A DNA stretch of 48,928 nt from Bacteroidota bacterium (GTDB taxonomy: Bacteria > Bacteroidota > Bacteroidia > M30B66): the NCBI GenBank assembly GCA_947460255.1, contig CANHIS010000018.1, forward strand, positions 1 to 48,928, written 5' to 3'. Every line of letters begins with the position of its first letter. Within the stretch, counting starts at the first letter, position 1. A program made the position numbers and the translations under genes. Positions 25,939 to 36,000 of the stretch are shown one piece after another. The notes under the pieces were generated by a model. That model had not been told where the DNA came from, made no database searches, and worked only from the letters and a program-made list of their open reading frames with translations.

Positions 25939-26712
25939 GTGGAAATCATAGACACCCATGCACATCTGTATTCGGCAGAGTTCGATACCGACCGCGACGC
26001 AATGATCGACCGGGCTGTAAAAGCCGGAATTACCAAAATAGTATTGCCTAACATCGATTCGGAATCTATTGGTGTAATGATGGCCTTGGCGGAAAAATAC
26101 CCTGAGTTGTGTCGGCCAGCGATGGGTTTACATCCTTGCCATGTACTGCCAGAAAGTTGGAAAACCGATTTGGAACTGTGTTATCAGTGGTTAAAGAAAC
26201 AACCATTTGTGGCAGTTGGCGAATGTGGGATGGATTTGTACTGGGATCAATCTACTAAAAAGATCCAAGCAGAGGCGCTAGAAGTGCAGTGTTCATGGGC
26301 CTTGGAATTTGGATTGCCAATGATTATTCATTCCCGAAATGCAACACCTGAGTGCATTGCCATCGTCCGCCCTTGGGCAGAAAAAGGAGTGAAAGGTGTG
26401 TTTCATTGCTTTTCTGGAACGGTAGAAGAAGCGCGAGAAATCACAGAAATGGATTGGTATTTAGGCATTGGAGGGGTGATCACCTTTAAAAAGTCCGATT
26501 TGGGAAGCATCTTGAAGCAGGTCAATTCAAAGTATTTGATTTTGGAAACAGATGCACCATACTTGGCGCCAGTTCCCTACCGGGGGAAAAGGAATGAATC
26601 GTCGTATCTTGCTTACGTGAACGAAACGTTGGGAGAGCACTTGTTGATTGGAAGGAAGGAACTAGCAAAACTGACCACAGAAAACGCCCGAAGGCTATTT
26701 GTTAAATTATGA
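25939..26712 (+). CDS. tatD: TatD family metal-dependent hydrolase
   Basis: Soluble metal-dependent DNase of the amidohydrolase superfamily, 257 residues. Metal ligands are visible: His7 and His9 in IDTHAHL, Glu95 in AVGECGMDLYW, the His in MIIHSRNA, the His in GVFHCFSGT, and the Asp in LETDAPYLAP. It starts with GTG at 25939; no ATG is suitable because the HxH motif follows at residue 7. The stop overlaps the asparaginase start (ATGA), so the two genes form a coupled pair. TatD enzymes act in DNA repair and turnover; the link to asparaginase is conserved in many bacteria. Confidence 0.94.
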   Translation: MEIIDTHAHLYSAEFDTDRDAMIDRAVKAGITKIVLPNIDSESIGVMMALAEKYPELCRPAMGLHPCHVLPESWKTDLELCYQWLKKQPFVAVGECGMDLYWDQSTKKIQAEALEVQCSWALEFGLPMIIHSRNATPECIAIVRPWAEKGVKGVFHCFSGTVEEAREITEMDWYLGIGGVITFKKSDLGSILKQVNSKYLILETDAPYLAPVPYRGKRNESSYLAYVNETLGEHLLIGRKELAKLTTENARRLFVKL

Positions 26713-27749
26713 GCATTAAACCAAGAGCATTAATCATATACACTGGCGGTACTATCGGCATGGTGAAAGACAGTTTTACAGGTTCGTTGATGCCGGTAAA
26801 CTTCGAGCGTTTGATTGCGAACGTACCTGAAATTGCGAAACTTGATATAGACCTCGATATTCACACCTTTGAGCCCACGATAGATTCATCGAATGTAAAT
26901 CCTGAGCATTGGATTCGGCTGGTGGAAGTGATCGAGTCGAACTATGATCGTTACGATGGTTTTGTGATTTTGCATGGTTCCGACACGATGGCCTATTCAG
27001 CTTCGGCAATAAGTTTTATGGTCGAAAACCTGTCGAAGCCGATCATTTTTACGGGCTCACAGTTACCCATTGGAGTATTGCGCACCGATGCTCGTGAGAA
27101 CTTCATTACTGCTTTAGAAATTGCAGTTACCAAAGAAAACGGGAAGCCCAAAGTGACCGAAGTGTGTATTTATTTTGAATACCATTTGCTGAAGGGTAAC
27201 CGCACAACCAAGTTTAGTTCGAGCCATTTTAATGCGTTCACAAGTGCCAATTATCCATTCTTAGCTGAGGCAGGCGTTCAAATCCAATTTAACGATCCTG
27301 TTTTGAGAGTTTACAATGGGAAGCCAACCAAATTCTACAAGAAACTCGATTCCAATATTGCTATTTTAAAAGTTTTTCCGGGGATGTCGGAAGCCTATGT
27401 AAAAACCATCCTTAGAATTCCAGGTTTGCGCGCCATAGTGCTTGAAACATTTGGCTCGGGCAATGCTCCTACGGATGAGTGGTTTATAGAAGAAATTCGC
27501 AGAGCCATTGAAGCTGGAATTACCGTGCTTAATGTAACTCAATGTTTGAGTGGAACAGTTATGCAGGGCAAATACAAAACATCCACACAATTGGGGAGCA
27601 TTGGAGTGATTAGCGGGGAAGATATTACCACAGAGGCTGCAGTAACAAAGTTGATGTTTCTTTTAGGGAGCTATAATAATCCAGAAGAAATTCGCAGCAA
27701 TCTATCACATCCACTTCGCGAAGAATTCTCCTTGAATAACTGGGAATAG
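26709..27749 (+). CDS. ansA: Type I (cytoplasmic) L-asparaginase
   Basis: Hydrolyses L-asparagine to aspartate and ammonia. At 346 residues without signal peptide it fits the cytoplasmic type I enzymes. Catalytic Thr15 is in IIYTGGTIGMVK and the second active-site motif is HGSDTMAYSASAISFM, which has Ser where HGTDTM is usual. GSQLPIGVLRTDARENFITA is also conserved, and the C-terminal allosteric-type domain begins near VLETFGSGNAP. The ATG at 26709 overlaps the tatD stop. The HGSDTM variant is conservative and activity is expected. Confidence 0.93.
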   Translation: MSIKPRALIIYTGGTIGMVKDSFTGSLMPVNFERLIANVPEIAKLDIDLDIHTFEPTIDSSNVNPEHWIRLVEVIESNYDRYDGFVILHGSDTMAYSASAISFMVENLSKPIIFTGSQLPIGVLRTDARENFITALEIAVTKENGKPKVTEVCIYFEYHLLKGNRTTKFSSSHFNAFTSANYPFLAEAGVQIQFNDPVLRVYNGKPTKFYKKLDSNIAILKVFPGMSEAYVKTILRIPGLRAIVLETFGSGNAPTDEWFIEEIRRAIEAGITVLNVTQCLSGTVMQGKYKTSTQLGSIGVISGEDITTEAAVTKLMFLLGSYNNPEEIRSNLSHPLREEFSLNNWE

Positions 27750-27837
27750 TTTTCAGCTTTTCGGTGTGAGAAAATGTAAAATTGATTTCTTGCATTTTTG
27801 CAAGTAATCTCTCATATTGTACTTCAAAGCACGTACA

Positions 27838-29763
27838 ATGAAGAAACTCTACATCTCAGCAGTGGCTCTCCTTATGGGGGTTACCATTAGCTTAAATGCA
27901 CAGCGCCAATGCGGCACAATGGAGCATTTAGAACACCAAATGAACGAAAATCCTGCCTTGGTGCATCAAATGGAAGCGGTGGAAGAACACACCCGCCAAT
28001 TTGAGCAAACCAACAATGGAGAACGCGTTGTAATCAACATTCCAGTAGTATTTCATGTGGTTTACCGCAGTGCTGTGCAAAACATTTCTGACGCGCAAAT
28101 TGCTTCTCAGTTAACAGTTTTGAACAACGACTTCCGTAAACTCAATGCAGATGCATCACTTATTCCATCAGCATTTACTGCGGTAGCGTCTGATATGGAA
28201 TTTAATTTTTGCATGGCACAACGCACTCCGTCTGGCGCTGCTTCAAACGGGATAAACCGTATTGCATCTACAAGAACGAGCTCATTCGGAACAAATGATG
28301 CAGTTAAATCAGCATCTACTGGTGGAACTCCAGGCTGGGATCCAAATCGTTATTTAAATGTTTGGGTTTGTGAAATCGGTGGAAGCATTTTAGGATACGC
28401 TACTTTCCCAGGAACTGCTACTTCAACAACAGACGGTGTAGTTATCGATTACCGTTATTTTGGAACAACAGGAACTGCTACAGCACCTTTCAATAAAGGT
28501 CGTACAGCAACCCATGAAGTTGGCCATTGGTTAAATCTTCGCCACATTTGGGGAGATGCAAATTGCGGTAGCGACTTAGTAAACGATACACCAACACACA
28601 ACACCTCTAACGTTGGTTGTCCTACTTACCCGCATTACTCAACTTGTACTGGAGCGCCAATCGAAATGACCATGAACTACATGGATTACACCGATGACAA
28701 TTGCATGTACATGTTTTCGAATGGTCAAAAATCACGTGCACAAGCACTATTTGCTGCAGGTGGCTTGCGCGCTGCTCTTTTAACATCAGATGGTTGCACG
28801 GCTCCAACAGGAGGAACAACTTGTGCAATTCCAACAGGACTTACATCAACTTCCATTTCAACAACAGGTGCAACGCTTTCTTGGAGCGCAGCTTCTGGCG
28901 CAGTAAGCTACAATTTAGAATACAAAACAGCTGCTGCTACTACTTGGACATTGGTAAATAGCACAACAACTAGCAGTGTGATTACGGGTCTTACAGCAAA
29001 CACAGCTTACAATTTTCGTGTCACAACTCTTTGTGCAACAGGAAATAGTGGTGTTTCAGCAACAGCAAATTTCACGACTACAGCAACAGCTCCTGCTTGC
29101 ACAGACAACTATGAGCCAAACGAAACCCGTACTGGAGCAAAAACAATTCCTTTGGCAACCAATGTAAGCGCTAGAATTTCTTCGTCAACCGACAAAGATT
29201 ATCTACGTTTCAATAACACTACAGCAGCGAGAAATGTGCGTGTTACTTTAACGAATCTTCCTGCGGATTACGATCTACAGTTATTCCGTTCAAGCACTTC
29301 TGTTGGGATTTCACAAAACGGAGGAACTACATCAGAGTCATTGATCTACAACAACACCCTAGCAGCAACAACCTACACAGCTTATGTGTATGGTTACAAC
29401 GGTGCTTTCAATGCCACTTCTTGCTACACCATCCGTGCAGAAATAAGTGGATCTACATTCGTTCGTCAATCGAGCGAAGAGGTTGAAATTGTAAACGCTG
29501 AACTTTCATCAGAACCTCTTCAAGTGTATCCTAACCCTAGCAATGGCGTTTTGAACATTCGCCTACAGCCAGAAGGAGATATCAATCAAACTGTGGAAGT
29601 TTACAACCACTTAGGTCAGAAGGTTGAATCTTATGAATTGTCGTTCACGAAAGACATGCCTGCAGTTGAAGTTCAACTCAACGACCTCACTGATGGAGTT
29701 TACTTTATCCGTGTATTCGATGGTGAACAAGTTCAAACCCGCAGAATCTTATTGAAGAAATAA
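27838..29763 (+). CDS. Secreted M43 (pappalysin-like) zinc metalloprotease with T9SS sorting domain
   Basis: Secreted protease of 641 residues. I start it at the ATG at 27838 (MKKLYISAVALLMGVTISLN, signal peptide ending near NAQ) rather than at the TTG seven codons earlier. The catalytic zinc site HEVGHWLNLRHIWGD and the downstream Met-turn (MTMNYMDYTDDNCMYMFS) are intact. Then follow a fibronectin type III domain (about 340-425), a bacterial pre-peptidase C-terminal domain (about 430-540, starting CTDNYEPNETR), and a type A sorting domain (LQVYPNPSNGVLNIR ... DGVYFIRVF). It is exported through Sec and then the T9SS. A terminator follows 24 bp after the stop. Confidence 0.93.
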   Translation: MKKLYISAVALLMGVTISLNAQRQCGTMEHLEHQMNENPALVHQMEAVEEHTRQFEQTNNGERVVINIPVVFHVVYRSAVQNISDAQIASQLTVLNNDFRKLNADASLIPSAFTAVASDMEFNFCMAQRTPSGAASNGINRIASTRTSSFGTNDAVKSASTGGTPGWDPNRYLNVWVCEIGGSILGYATFPGTATSTTDGVVIDYRYFGTTGTATAPFNKGRTATHEVGHWLNLRHIWGDANCGSDLVNDTPTHNTSNVGCPTYPHYSTCTGAPIEMTMNYMDYTDDNCMYMFSNGQKSRAQALFAAGGLRAALLTSDGCTAPTGGTTCAIPTGLTSTSISTTGATLSWSAASGAVSYNLEYKTAAATTWTLVNSTTTSSVITGLTANTAYNFRVTTLCATGNSGVSATANFTTTATAPACTDNYEPNETRTGAKTIPLATNVSARISSSTDKDYLRFNNTTAARNVRVTLTNLPADYDLQLFRSSTSVGISQNGGTTSESLIYNNTLAATTYTAYVYGYNGAFNATSCYTIRAEISGSTFVRQSSEEVEIVNAELSSEPLQVYPNPSNGVLNIRLQPEGDINQTVEVYNHLGQKVESYELSFTKDMPAVEVQLNDLTDGVYFIRVFDGEQVQTRRILLKK

Positions 29764-29786
29764 TTCTGATCACCATATCATATTTG

Positions 29787-29818
29787 AAAAGGCTTCGAGA
29801 AATCGGAGCCTTTTTTTT
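29787..29818 (+). terminator. Terminator of the M43 protease gene
   Basis: AAAAGGCTTCGA pairs with TCGGAGCCTTTT (one G-U) around GAAA, followed by a run of eight T. It starts 24 bp after the stop codon. Confidence 0.85.
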
Positions 29819-30089
29819 GTTCAATAATCAGCTAAACAAAAATAAAGAGGCAACATTACTGCGCTTAACATAACCAAAATCAATTGCAGGTGAAGATCTT
29901 CATCGCTAGCATTTGGCAGAATAAAAGGTTGTTAATTGAAATAGATGCATCACAAGTTGCTAAGCAAAGACATGCTCCAGTCGTAACTCAATAAACCCAA
30001 GATAAAGGGTAATAAAGCGTTCATGGCAGATACATCATACCTACTATTTTGGTTTCCGTAAGATTACTTCTGCACAAGTATATAAAACA
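29819..30089. other. Non-coding stretch between terminators
   Basis: The 376-bp gap between the metalloprotease and the next gene holds a terminator at each side. The 270 bp between them contain no reading frame with protein-like composition, no repeat and no promoter match that I can support. Confidence 0.5.
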
Positions 30090-30118
30090 AAAAGGGCTCC
30101 CAAAATGGGAGCCCTTTT
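30090..30118. terminator. Terminator of the beta-helix-like T9SS cargo gene
   Basis: Perfect 12-bp stem AAAAGGGCTCCC / GGGAGCCCTTTT with a 5-base loop, A-run on one side and T-run on the other. It lies 22 bp downstream of the minus-strand stop and can work in both directions. Confidence 0.85.
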
Positions 30119-30139
30119 ATTCGTTTGAGAGTTGAATGA

Positions 30140-31504
30140 TTAGCTCTTCATCACTTTTGTAACCGATTGCTTACCATTTACATTTAAAGACAAGAAATAA
30201 GCTCCTTTTGCCAAATCTGCAGGCAATGTTATTGCGTTTGAAGAAACAGTTCCTGAAACTACAACTTTACCCATCATGTCGATCAAGTTAAATTCAACTT
30301 GGTCTGCGCCAGAAGGCATTACAACAAACAATTCGCTGTTGAATGGATTAGGAAATACAGCAACTTCGTTAACATTAGCATTGGCTCCAGTTGAATTTGG
30401 GAAGTCAGAATAAATGGCGAAAGTTCCACCAAGAGCATTGAAAGTTGCAGTTGCGAAACCTTGGCCAATGTTCGCATCAGAACCAGCTATCCAACTTGAT
30501 CCATCGTTGCGAGCAACCAATCTATTTTGTGCTTCAGCCCAATCGTTGAGTTCGCTAATTCCAGTATAATCGAAACGAACGAGTGCATTGTTTCCTGCTG
30601 CTCCCGATTCAGTCATAATCCATTCTAAACCAACAAAGCTATTTACTGCACCTGGAAGATCTGGATTAAATGAATTTGTATTTGTGGCAGATCTAACACG
30701 AATGGCGATGGTTTCTGCAGTGTTATTTGCATCATCAACCGTAACCGGCGCATAAAGACTTTCGATACCTACTGGTAAAATAGTTGAGGCATCTGAAAGT
30801 GACTGAAGAATCAATGAACCAGTTCCAGAAGTGCGTACAAAAGAACCAGCACTTCCTTGTGAGATTGTGGCTCCGTTGGATAATGTCAAATCGAAAGCAC
30901 TAAGTTCAAGAAAACCGCCATTTAGCTGGTTAACTTGAACGGCATTGCTCACATTCAAATCTCCACCAAGTGTAAGAACCGCCGAATTGCCATTCATACG
31001 AATTCCGCCTAAAGTTACATTGCCGATAGGCGTTAGGATAAACGACTTTGCTGCAAAGATAGATTCAGAAAACTGAGTTCCATTCAAGTAAAGCACACCG
31101 TTTTCGGCAACGAAGATGTAACCATCATTTGCTGAAGATCCAGCATGAACAGTAACTGAAGCACTTTGGATTGCTTGATCTACAGGAAGGTTTCCGATGA
31201 TATCGGCTTCTCCAGAAATTGTAATAGAAGAAGCTACAACAGCACCTACTCCGGTTTTCACGAGTTGCAAATTCTTGTTAAACACAACATTTTCTGTGTA
31301 TTCACCCGATTCGATCACTAGAATCTCTCCGCTGTTTAGTGCTGCAACACCAGCATTGATGGTCTTCTTCGGACCATTAGTACCACTTACAGCAGCAGAA
31401 AGCCCGTCGTAAGTATCGTCACCAGTGATTGTATTCACATACACAGTTTGTGAAGTGGCCAACAGCGTGGTAAAAGCAAAAGCCAGGGTAAAAAGTTTTT
31501 TCAT
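30140..31504 (-). CDS. Beta-helix-like surface protein with T9SS sorting domain
   Basis: Secreted protein of 454 residues. I start it at the ATG at 31504 (MKKLFTLAFAFTTLLATSQ, a clear signal peptide) rather than at an ATG eight codons upstream. The mature start VYVNTITGDDTYDGLSAA, then GPKKTINAGVAALNSGEIL, is the wording of pectin-lyase-like right-handed beta-helix proteins, and short beta repeats follow to about residue 240. The C-terminus has EVAVFPNPFNSELFVVMPSG and KGAYFLSLNVNGKQSVTKVM, a type A sorting domain. No catalytic residues can be recognised, so enzyme or adhesin remains open. Confidence 0.85.
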   Translation of the reverse strand: MKKLFTLAFAFTTLLATSQTVYVNTITGDDTYDGLSAAVSGTNGPKKTINAGVAALNSGEILVIESGEYTENVVFNKNLQLVKTGVGAVVASSITISGEADIIGNLPVDQAIQSASVTVHAGSSANDGYIFVAENGVLYLNGTQFSESIFAAKSFILTPIGNVTLGGIRMNGNSAVLTLGGDLNVSNAVQVNQLNGGFLELSAFDLTLSNGATISQGSAGSFVRTSGTGSLILQSLSDASTILPVGIESLYAPVTVDDANNTAETIAIRVRSATNTNSFNPDLPGAVNSFVGLEWIMTESGAAGNNALVRFDYTGISELNDWAEAQNRLVARNDGSSWIAGSDANIGQGFATATFNALGGTFAIYSDFPNSTGANANVNEVAVFPNPFNSELFVVMPSGADQVEFNLIDMMGKVVVSGTVSSNAITLPADLAKGAYFLSLNVNGKQSVTKVMKS

Positions 31505-31554
31505 AGGTTCAAAGTGGATTACTTGCACAAATTAAAGCATAATAGCCGTAAATA

Positions 31555-31590
31555 AAAAAAGGGGGACTGGAAAACCGATCCCCCTTTTTT
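31555..31590 (-). terminator. Terminator after the sorting-domain remnant
   Basis: AAAAAAGGGGG / CCCCCTTTTTT, an 11-bp stem with a 14-base loop and flanking A and T runs. It is 15 bp after the stop of the remnant at 31605. The 341-residue cargo gene has no closer hairpin, so its transcript probably ends here too. Confidence 0.8.
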
Positions 31591-31604
31591 ATTTATATGG
31601 TGAA

Positions 31605-31790
31605 TTACTTTGCAATCGTGAGGCGACCCACGTTACGGAAGTTTTTACCTTCTACACTTATTTGGTAAACTCCGTTTTCAAGACCGTTGATATCGAGACC
31701 GATAACAGCGCCAGAACGAACATCATTTACAAGTTTAGTGCTTACCAACTTGACCGACTTTATCGTTGATGATGATAGCGCTGCTACAGA
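31605..31790 (-). pseudogene. Remnant of a T9SS sorting domain (3' end of a lost gene)
   Basis: Translating the minus strand from 31790 gives 61 residues ending ...GLENGVYQISVEGKNF and RNVGRLTIAK, then TAA at 31605-31607. This closely resembles the last residues of the giant cargo protein (QLSNGIYQISIEGENF, then HEVARFTVAK). An in-frame TAA at 31791-31793 cuts it off upstream and there is no start codon. Against the giant protein's C-terminus, about five residues (the FDATG turn) are missing inside the domain. It keeps a terminator 15 bp downstream, as the giant gene has 17 bp downstream. It therefore looks like the tail of a deleted paralogue. The frame is too short for usual gene calling. 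Confidence 0.75.
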
Positions 31791-31863
31791 TTAAGAACGA
31801 ACGATACCGAAAATCAATGATGTTAAGCGAAAGAACTATTGGTCGCTTCCTAAGATTTGCGGC

Positions 31864-32889
31864 TTATTGCTTTACAATTTTCCCTGTAAGTGTATTGCCG
31901 TTTGAATCGAATGAACGGTAAAAATAGATGCCAGATGCAAAGGATTCAATTCCAATTTCCAACTTCGATGTACCATAACCATCAATTTGATCAGGAGAAA
32001 CCTCTTTACCAGAAATATCAAATAGTACAATTGAGGAGAATCTGTAACCATTGTCTGCATTGATTGCTACAGATGTCGTAGCTGGTTGAGGAAAAACAAT
32101 AGCCTCATTTGACGGATTGTTGTTTATTCCAACCGTTGCAGGAACAGAAAAATAGGCTGTTGACACACTCCCTTGGTTGTCAAAATTGGCTATCGATAAA
32201 CTCGCTAAAACTACACCAGGGTAAGTTGAAGATATCCATTTGTAGGAAACAATGTTACCTGTTGGGAATGGAGGAGGAATTGGAATAGTAGGTGCAACGC
32301 CATAATTGTCTATCGTTTTTACTCTTATCACATCATCAATCACAATGTTACCTGGCAAAATGATCGAACCGGTTGCGTCAACTGTGGCTGAGATACTGCC
32401 AGAGGTTACTGTGCTAACAGAACCATTATAATTGTTATTGAAAACATAATCATCGATAAACGTTGAATTAAGACTTAATGGGAACTGCAAGAATGTTCTT
32501 GGATTAGAAGCAACATCGTAAAGTGAATCTGTTTGGTTGCCAGAAAAATAACCTAACTCTTGGATACTATTGGCCTGTGCTTGCCAATAAACAAATTTCT
32601 CAAAACCTGAATAGGTATTACGTTCAACTAAGCCGGCGCCTGGGAAGTTTGTTTGACCAAGCGAGCTAACACTTGGAACAGAAAAACTAACTGTTGAAAC
32701 AGAATCAACAACTGTTGAGGAAAAGTTCCAAGTTTGACCTGCTCCTTCAGCGCTCACGTTTACAGAAGCAGCATTAACAAAGCTCAGAATCTGATTTCCA
32801 GAGGCAGGGACCCAAGAAGAATTAACCGTTTGAGAGAAACCAAAGTTTCCAGTTCCCAAAAGCAAAATAAAAAGTAGCGTGTTTTTCAT
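31864..32889 (-). CDS. Secreted T9SS cargo protein of unknown function
   Basis: Product of 341 residues: signal peptide (MKNTLLFILLLGTGNFGFSQ), a beta-rich body of about 250 residues with no family I recognise (GQTWNFSSTVVDSVSTVSFS, TRTFL-like region LYDVASNPRTFLQFPLSLNS), and a sorting domain (NNPSNEAIVFPQPATTSVAI ... FASGIYFYRSFDSNGNTLTG). The N-terminal layout resembles Bacteroidota surface proteins that start with a short jelly-roll-like domain, but I do not assign a role. It is followed after 57 bp by the sorting-domain remnant and lies 137 bp downstream of the giant gene, behind that gene's terminator. Confidence 0.82.
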   Translation of the reverse strand: MKNTLLFILLLGTGNFGFSQTVNSSWVPASGNQILSFVNAASVNVSAEGAGQTWNFSSTVVDSVSTVSFSVPSVSSLGQTNFPGAGLVERNTYSGFEKFVYWQAQANSIQELGYFSGNQTDSLYDVASNPRTFLQFPLSLNSTFIDDYVFNNNYNGSVSTVTSGSISATVDATGSIILPGNIVIDDVIRVKTIDNYGVAPTIPIPPPFPTGNIVSYKWISSTYPGVVLASLSIANFDNQGSVSTAYFSVPATVGINNNPSNEAIVFPQPATTSVAINADNGYRFSSIVLFDISGKEVSPDQIDGYGTSKLEIGIESFASGIYFYRSFDSNGNTLTGKIVKQ

Positions 32890-32976
32890 CTTTTTTCTTT
32901 CAAAGGAACTGAATGTTAATCATTTATTGCGAACAAGCAATAACACATTTCAACAAACAATTGTTAATTCCAAAAC

Positions 32977-33009
32977 AAAAAGGGCTAGAAGAATACTCCT
33001 AGCCCTTTT
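32977..33009 (-). terminator. Terminator of the giant cargo gene
   Basis: AAAAGGGCTAG / CTAGCCCTTTT, an 11-bp stem with a 10-base loop followed by A/T runs. It begins 17 bp downstream of the stop at 33027. Confidence 0.85.
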
Positions 33010-33026
33010 CGAAATGATTACCAATT

Positions 33027-36000
33027 TTACTTGGCTACAGTGAATCTAGCCACTTCGTGGAAATTCTCTCCCTCAATTGAGATCTGATAAATTCCGTTTG
33101 AAAGCTGATTAACCGGTAACTCTATAACTGATCCAGAAGATACGTTATTGATTACTTGCGAACTAACCAATCTTCCTGTTGCATCAAAGATATTGAGCGT
33201 TGCAGATGAGATCGATTTGTTCCAATTAACAAGAACATTGCTAGTGGTAGTTGCAGGGTTAGGGAAAACAACAATTTTAGACTCGTTGTTTACACGAGAG
33301 ATTCCTGTTGCTTCTGCAGTAACTGTAATTTGTGTAGTTGCGGTTGAAGTACAACCACCATTACCTGCTGTTAAAGTTACTGTGTAAATTCCAGGAGCCA
33401 TGTAAGCATGAACTGGAGTAGAAGTACCAGTTACTAATGCTGAACCGTCTCCGAAATCCCAAGTGTATTCGATAGACTCATCATCTCCTGCATTAAATTC
33501 AATGATTGCATCAGCAATATCAACATTGTTTGATGACATCACGAAAGAAGCAGGGCTAACAAGACCAACTGTATTTACAGAAACCAGCATTTCTTCTTGA
33601 TCAAGTGCATCATATACAACTGCTAAGTTGTAAGATCCTGAAGAAAGATTCTGGAAGATGTGCTCTCCTGCAACTTGAGATGCTGAAGAAACAACAACCC
33701 CTAGAGAATTCTTAAGAACCAAATCAACTGGCTGAGTAACATTCGAATTGCTAACAATCACTTTTCCGTTTGATTCACCTAAACAAGTTGCGCTTGTTTG
33801 AGTAGCAATTGGAGCCATGAAATGTAATCTAAAACGAACCCCTGATACTTGAGCAATAGGATCGAACTGATAAACTGGATTAACATTCAAGTTCTGGAAG
33901 GTATTGGTTGCACGATCTTCCAAGAATACGCGAACTGTTGGCTCAAATTCAACAAACTCAGTAAGAGAAAGAGAATATTGACCAGGTGTTGTTGCTACAA
34001 ATCCAAGATCAACAATACGACCAGATGTTAGTGGACTAAACATTTGCGTGTTTAGTTGACGTGGTTCAAGCAAAGAATACACTTCAACCCCAGTTGTTCC
34101 TGGCAAACGTGGAGAATCCTCACCTACTACATAATCATCAGAACTAACATCAGAGAAAGCTACAACTGTGTTGTGCTCTAATCCGCTATTGTTGCTGATT
34201 TTCATTCTCAACAAAGAAATAGTCTCTGGTGTAGAGAACCATTGTGTAAGGTTTGATGGGTAAGCTGGAACACGATCGTCATTTCTAAATTCAAGATCGC
34301 CTGCAGATGCAACATCCACCATAAACGCTTGAGCACCTCCAATTTGAGAGCCACTAAAATCGCCTGGGGCTATACCACCTGATACAATGTTAGAACTGTT
34401 TACGGAAACATAATTACCCGCAGTGAACGGATTGCTTGTTTGATTCCAGAAATAGAATGTTCCAACTCCTACCTTACCGCCTCCTGTATTACGCGCTCTA
34501 AACAAAGCAGTGGATAAGGATGATGGATAAGGATTTCCTACCAAGTTAAAGTTATTCGAACCAGATACAGTTACTGGAAGATCCAAATCTACTTGAGTTG
34601 GCAAACCATTAAATGTTACTGTTCCATTACCTGCATATGATTGGATGAAACCTTTACCAGGAGTCATAGCCACTGGAGAACTAATTGGCGCTGAGTTCCA
34701 ACCCAATTGAACGTTTGAGCTCGCACCAGGACGAGTATTGTCGTACTCGTAAAGGTTATTACCGAAACTTGTACTCAACGCAGCAGTTGTTCCATTAATG
34801 ATTGGTGAAGACCAATAATCAAAGTTACCATAAGAAGTACCAGTACGGATATAACGAATGTTTCCAATTACGTTACCTCCATAATTAACAGCAGGTACAG
34901 TAGTTTGAACTCCTCCTGAAAGTAGAACTGCATTATTTGGTATGGTCATTCTGTTGTTAGTTGTTAAGGTAGCATTGCTCTTAACACCCGTTGCACAATC
35001 GAAAATTACTTGCGCAGTGGTAGAACCAAATACATTTACAAAGTGCTGATTGTTTGCAGCAGTAACACTTGTATTAATGAATTCAACAAAACCAGTACCA
35101 ACAACACGAGGGCTTGGCAATGATCCTGCAATACCCTGAGAAGCAATTATAAATCCACCTCGAGTTCCAGAAGAATTGATGCGGAGTCTTGAAGCAGGTG
35201 CCAAGTCAATTCTGTAAAGATTCGCAGAAGAAACAAATTGACTGTTCAAGAAGTTAACACCGTGTACATCAACGTTGCCCGTAATGAATGGATAATTGCT
35301 TGTTGCCGACTGTGGAATAATCACAGACTTTGAAATTGAAGGCTCGATACCAACAGTTGTTGCATCTGAACCATACCAATTCAAAGGATCTGTAAACACT
35401 TGATTATTTGCAGCACCTGTCCAATACAAACCACTCAATAACACAAGTTTAAATCTACCTGCTTCAGGGAACAAATTCGCTTGGCGTGAACCTACTCGAA
35501 TAAACACATTGCTACCAGGTGTTAAGCCAGATGCACTTGCGTATGTATGGCCATCAGCACCATTAAAGGCATTACAACCTAATTGCGTAAGAACACCAGT
35601 ACAAGTTCCGTCACTCGATGAATAAACTGCAACAACAGTTGAGTCAAGATCGAATGTTCCACTACCCGCACTAAATGTATAGGCATGAACGTCGCCTGAT
35701 GCAGGAACTACTGCCCTAAACCAAACATCACTCTTCAATGGCGTACACAAACCAGCAAGCGAGCCTGTAATTGGAGCTCCTAGGTTAGAGTAAGCTGGCA
35801 AAGAATTGATATTGGCTGGAGGTGTATTTAAAACAGTCACATTTTGTGCGCCGCAAATTTGGTCAATTACAATCTGACAAACGTCAATATTAATATTTGC
35901 AGGTAAGCTCGTACAACCAGTTGCAGGATTTCTTGTAGAAACCTGATACGTACGGTCGTTGAACGGTGCAGCAAAGATTGTTGATACCGGCGTATTAGCA

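Noticed and set aside
27789-27804. CTTGCA / TGCAAG hairpin before the M43 protease gene as promoter or operator
   Set aside because: Short 6-bp stem; the embedded CATTTTTG is one base off the -7 consensus and has no -33 partner, so I could not support it.
29819-30089. Possible small gene or RNA in the gap after the metalloprotease
   Set aside because: No frame of protein-like composition, no promoter match and no conserved structure could be seen.
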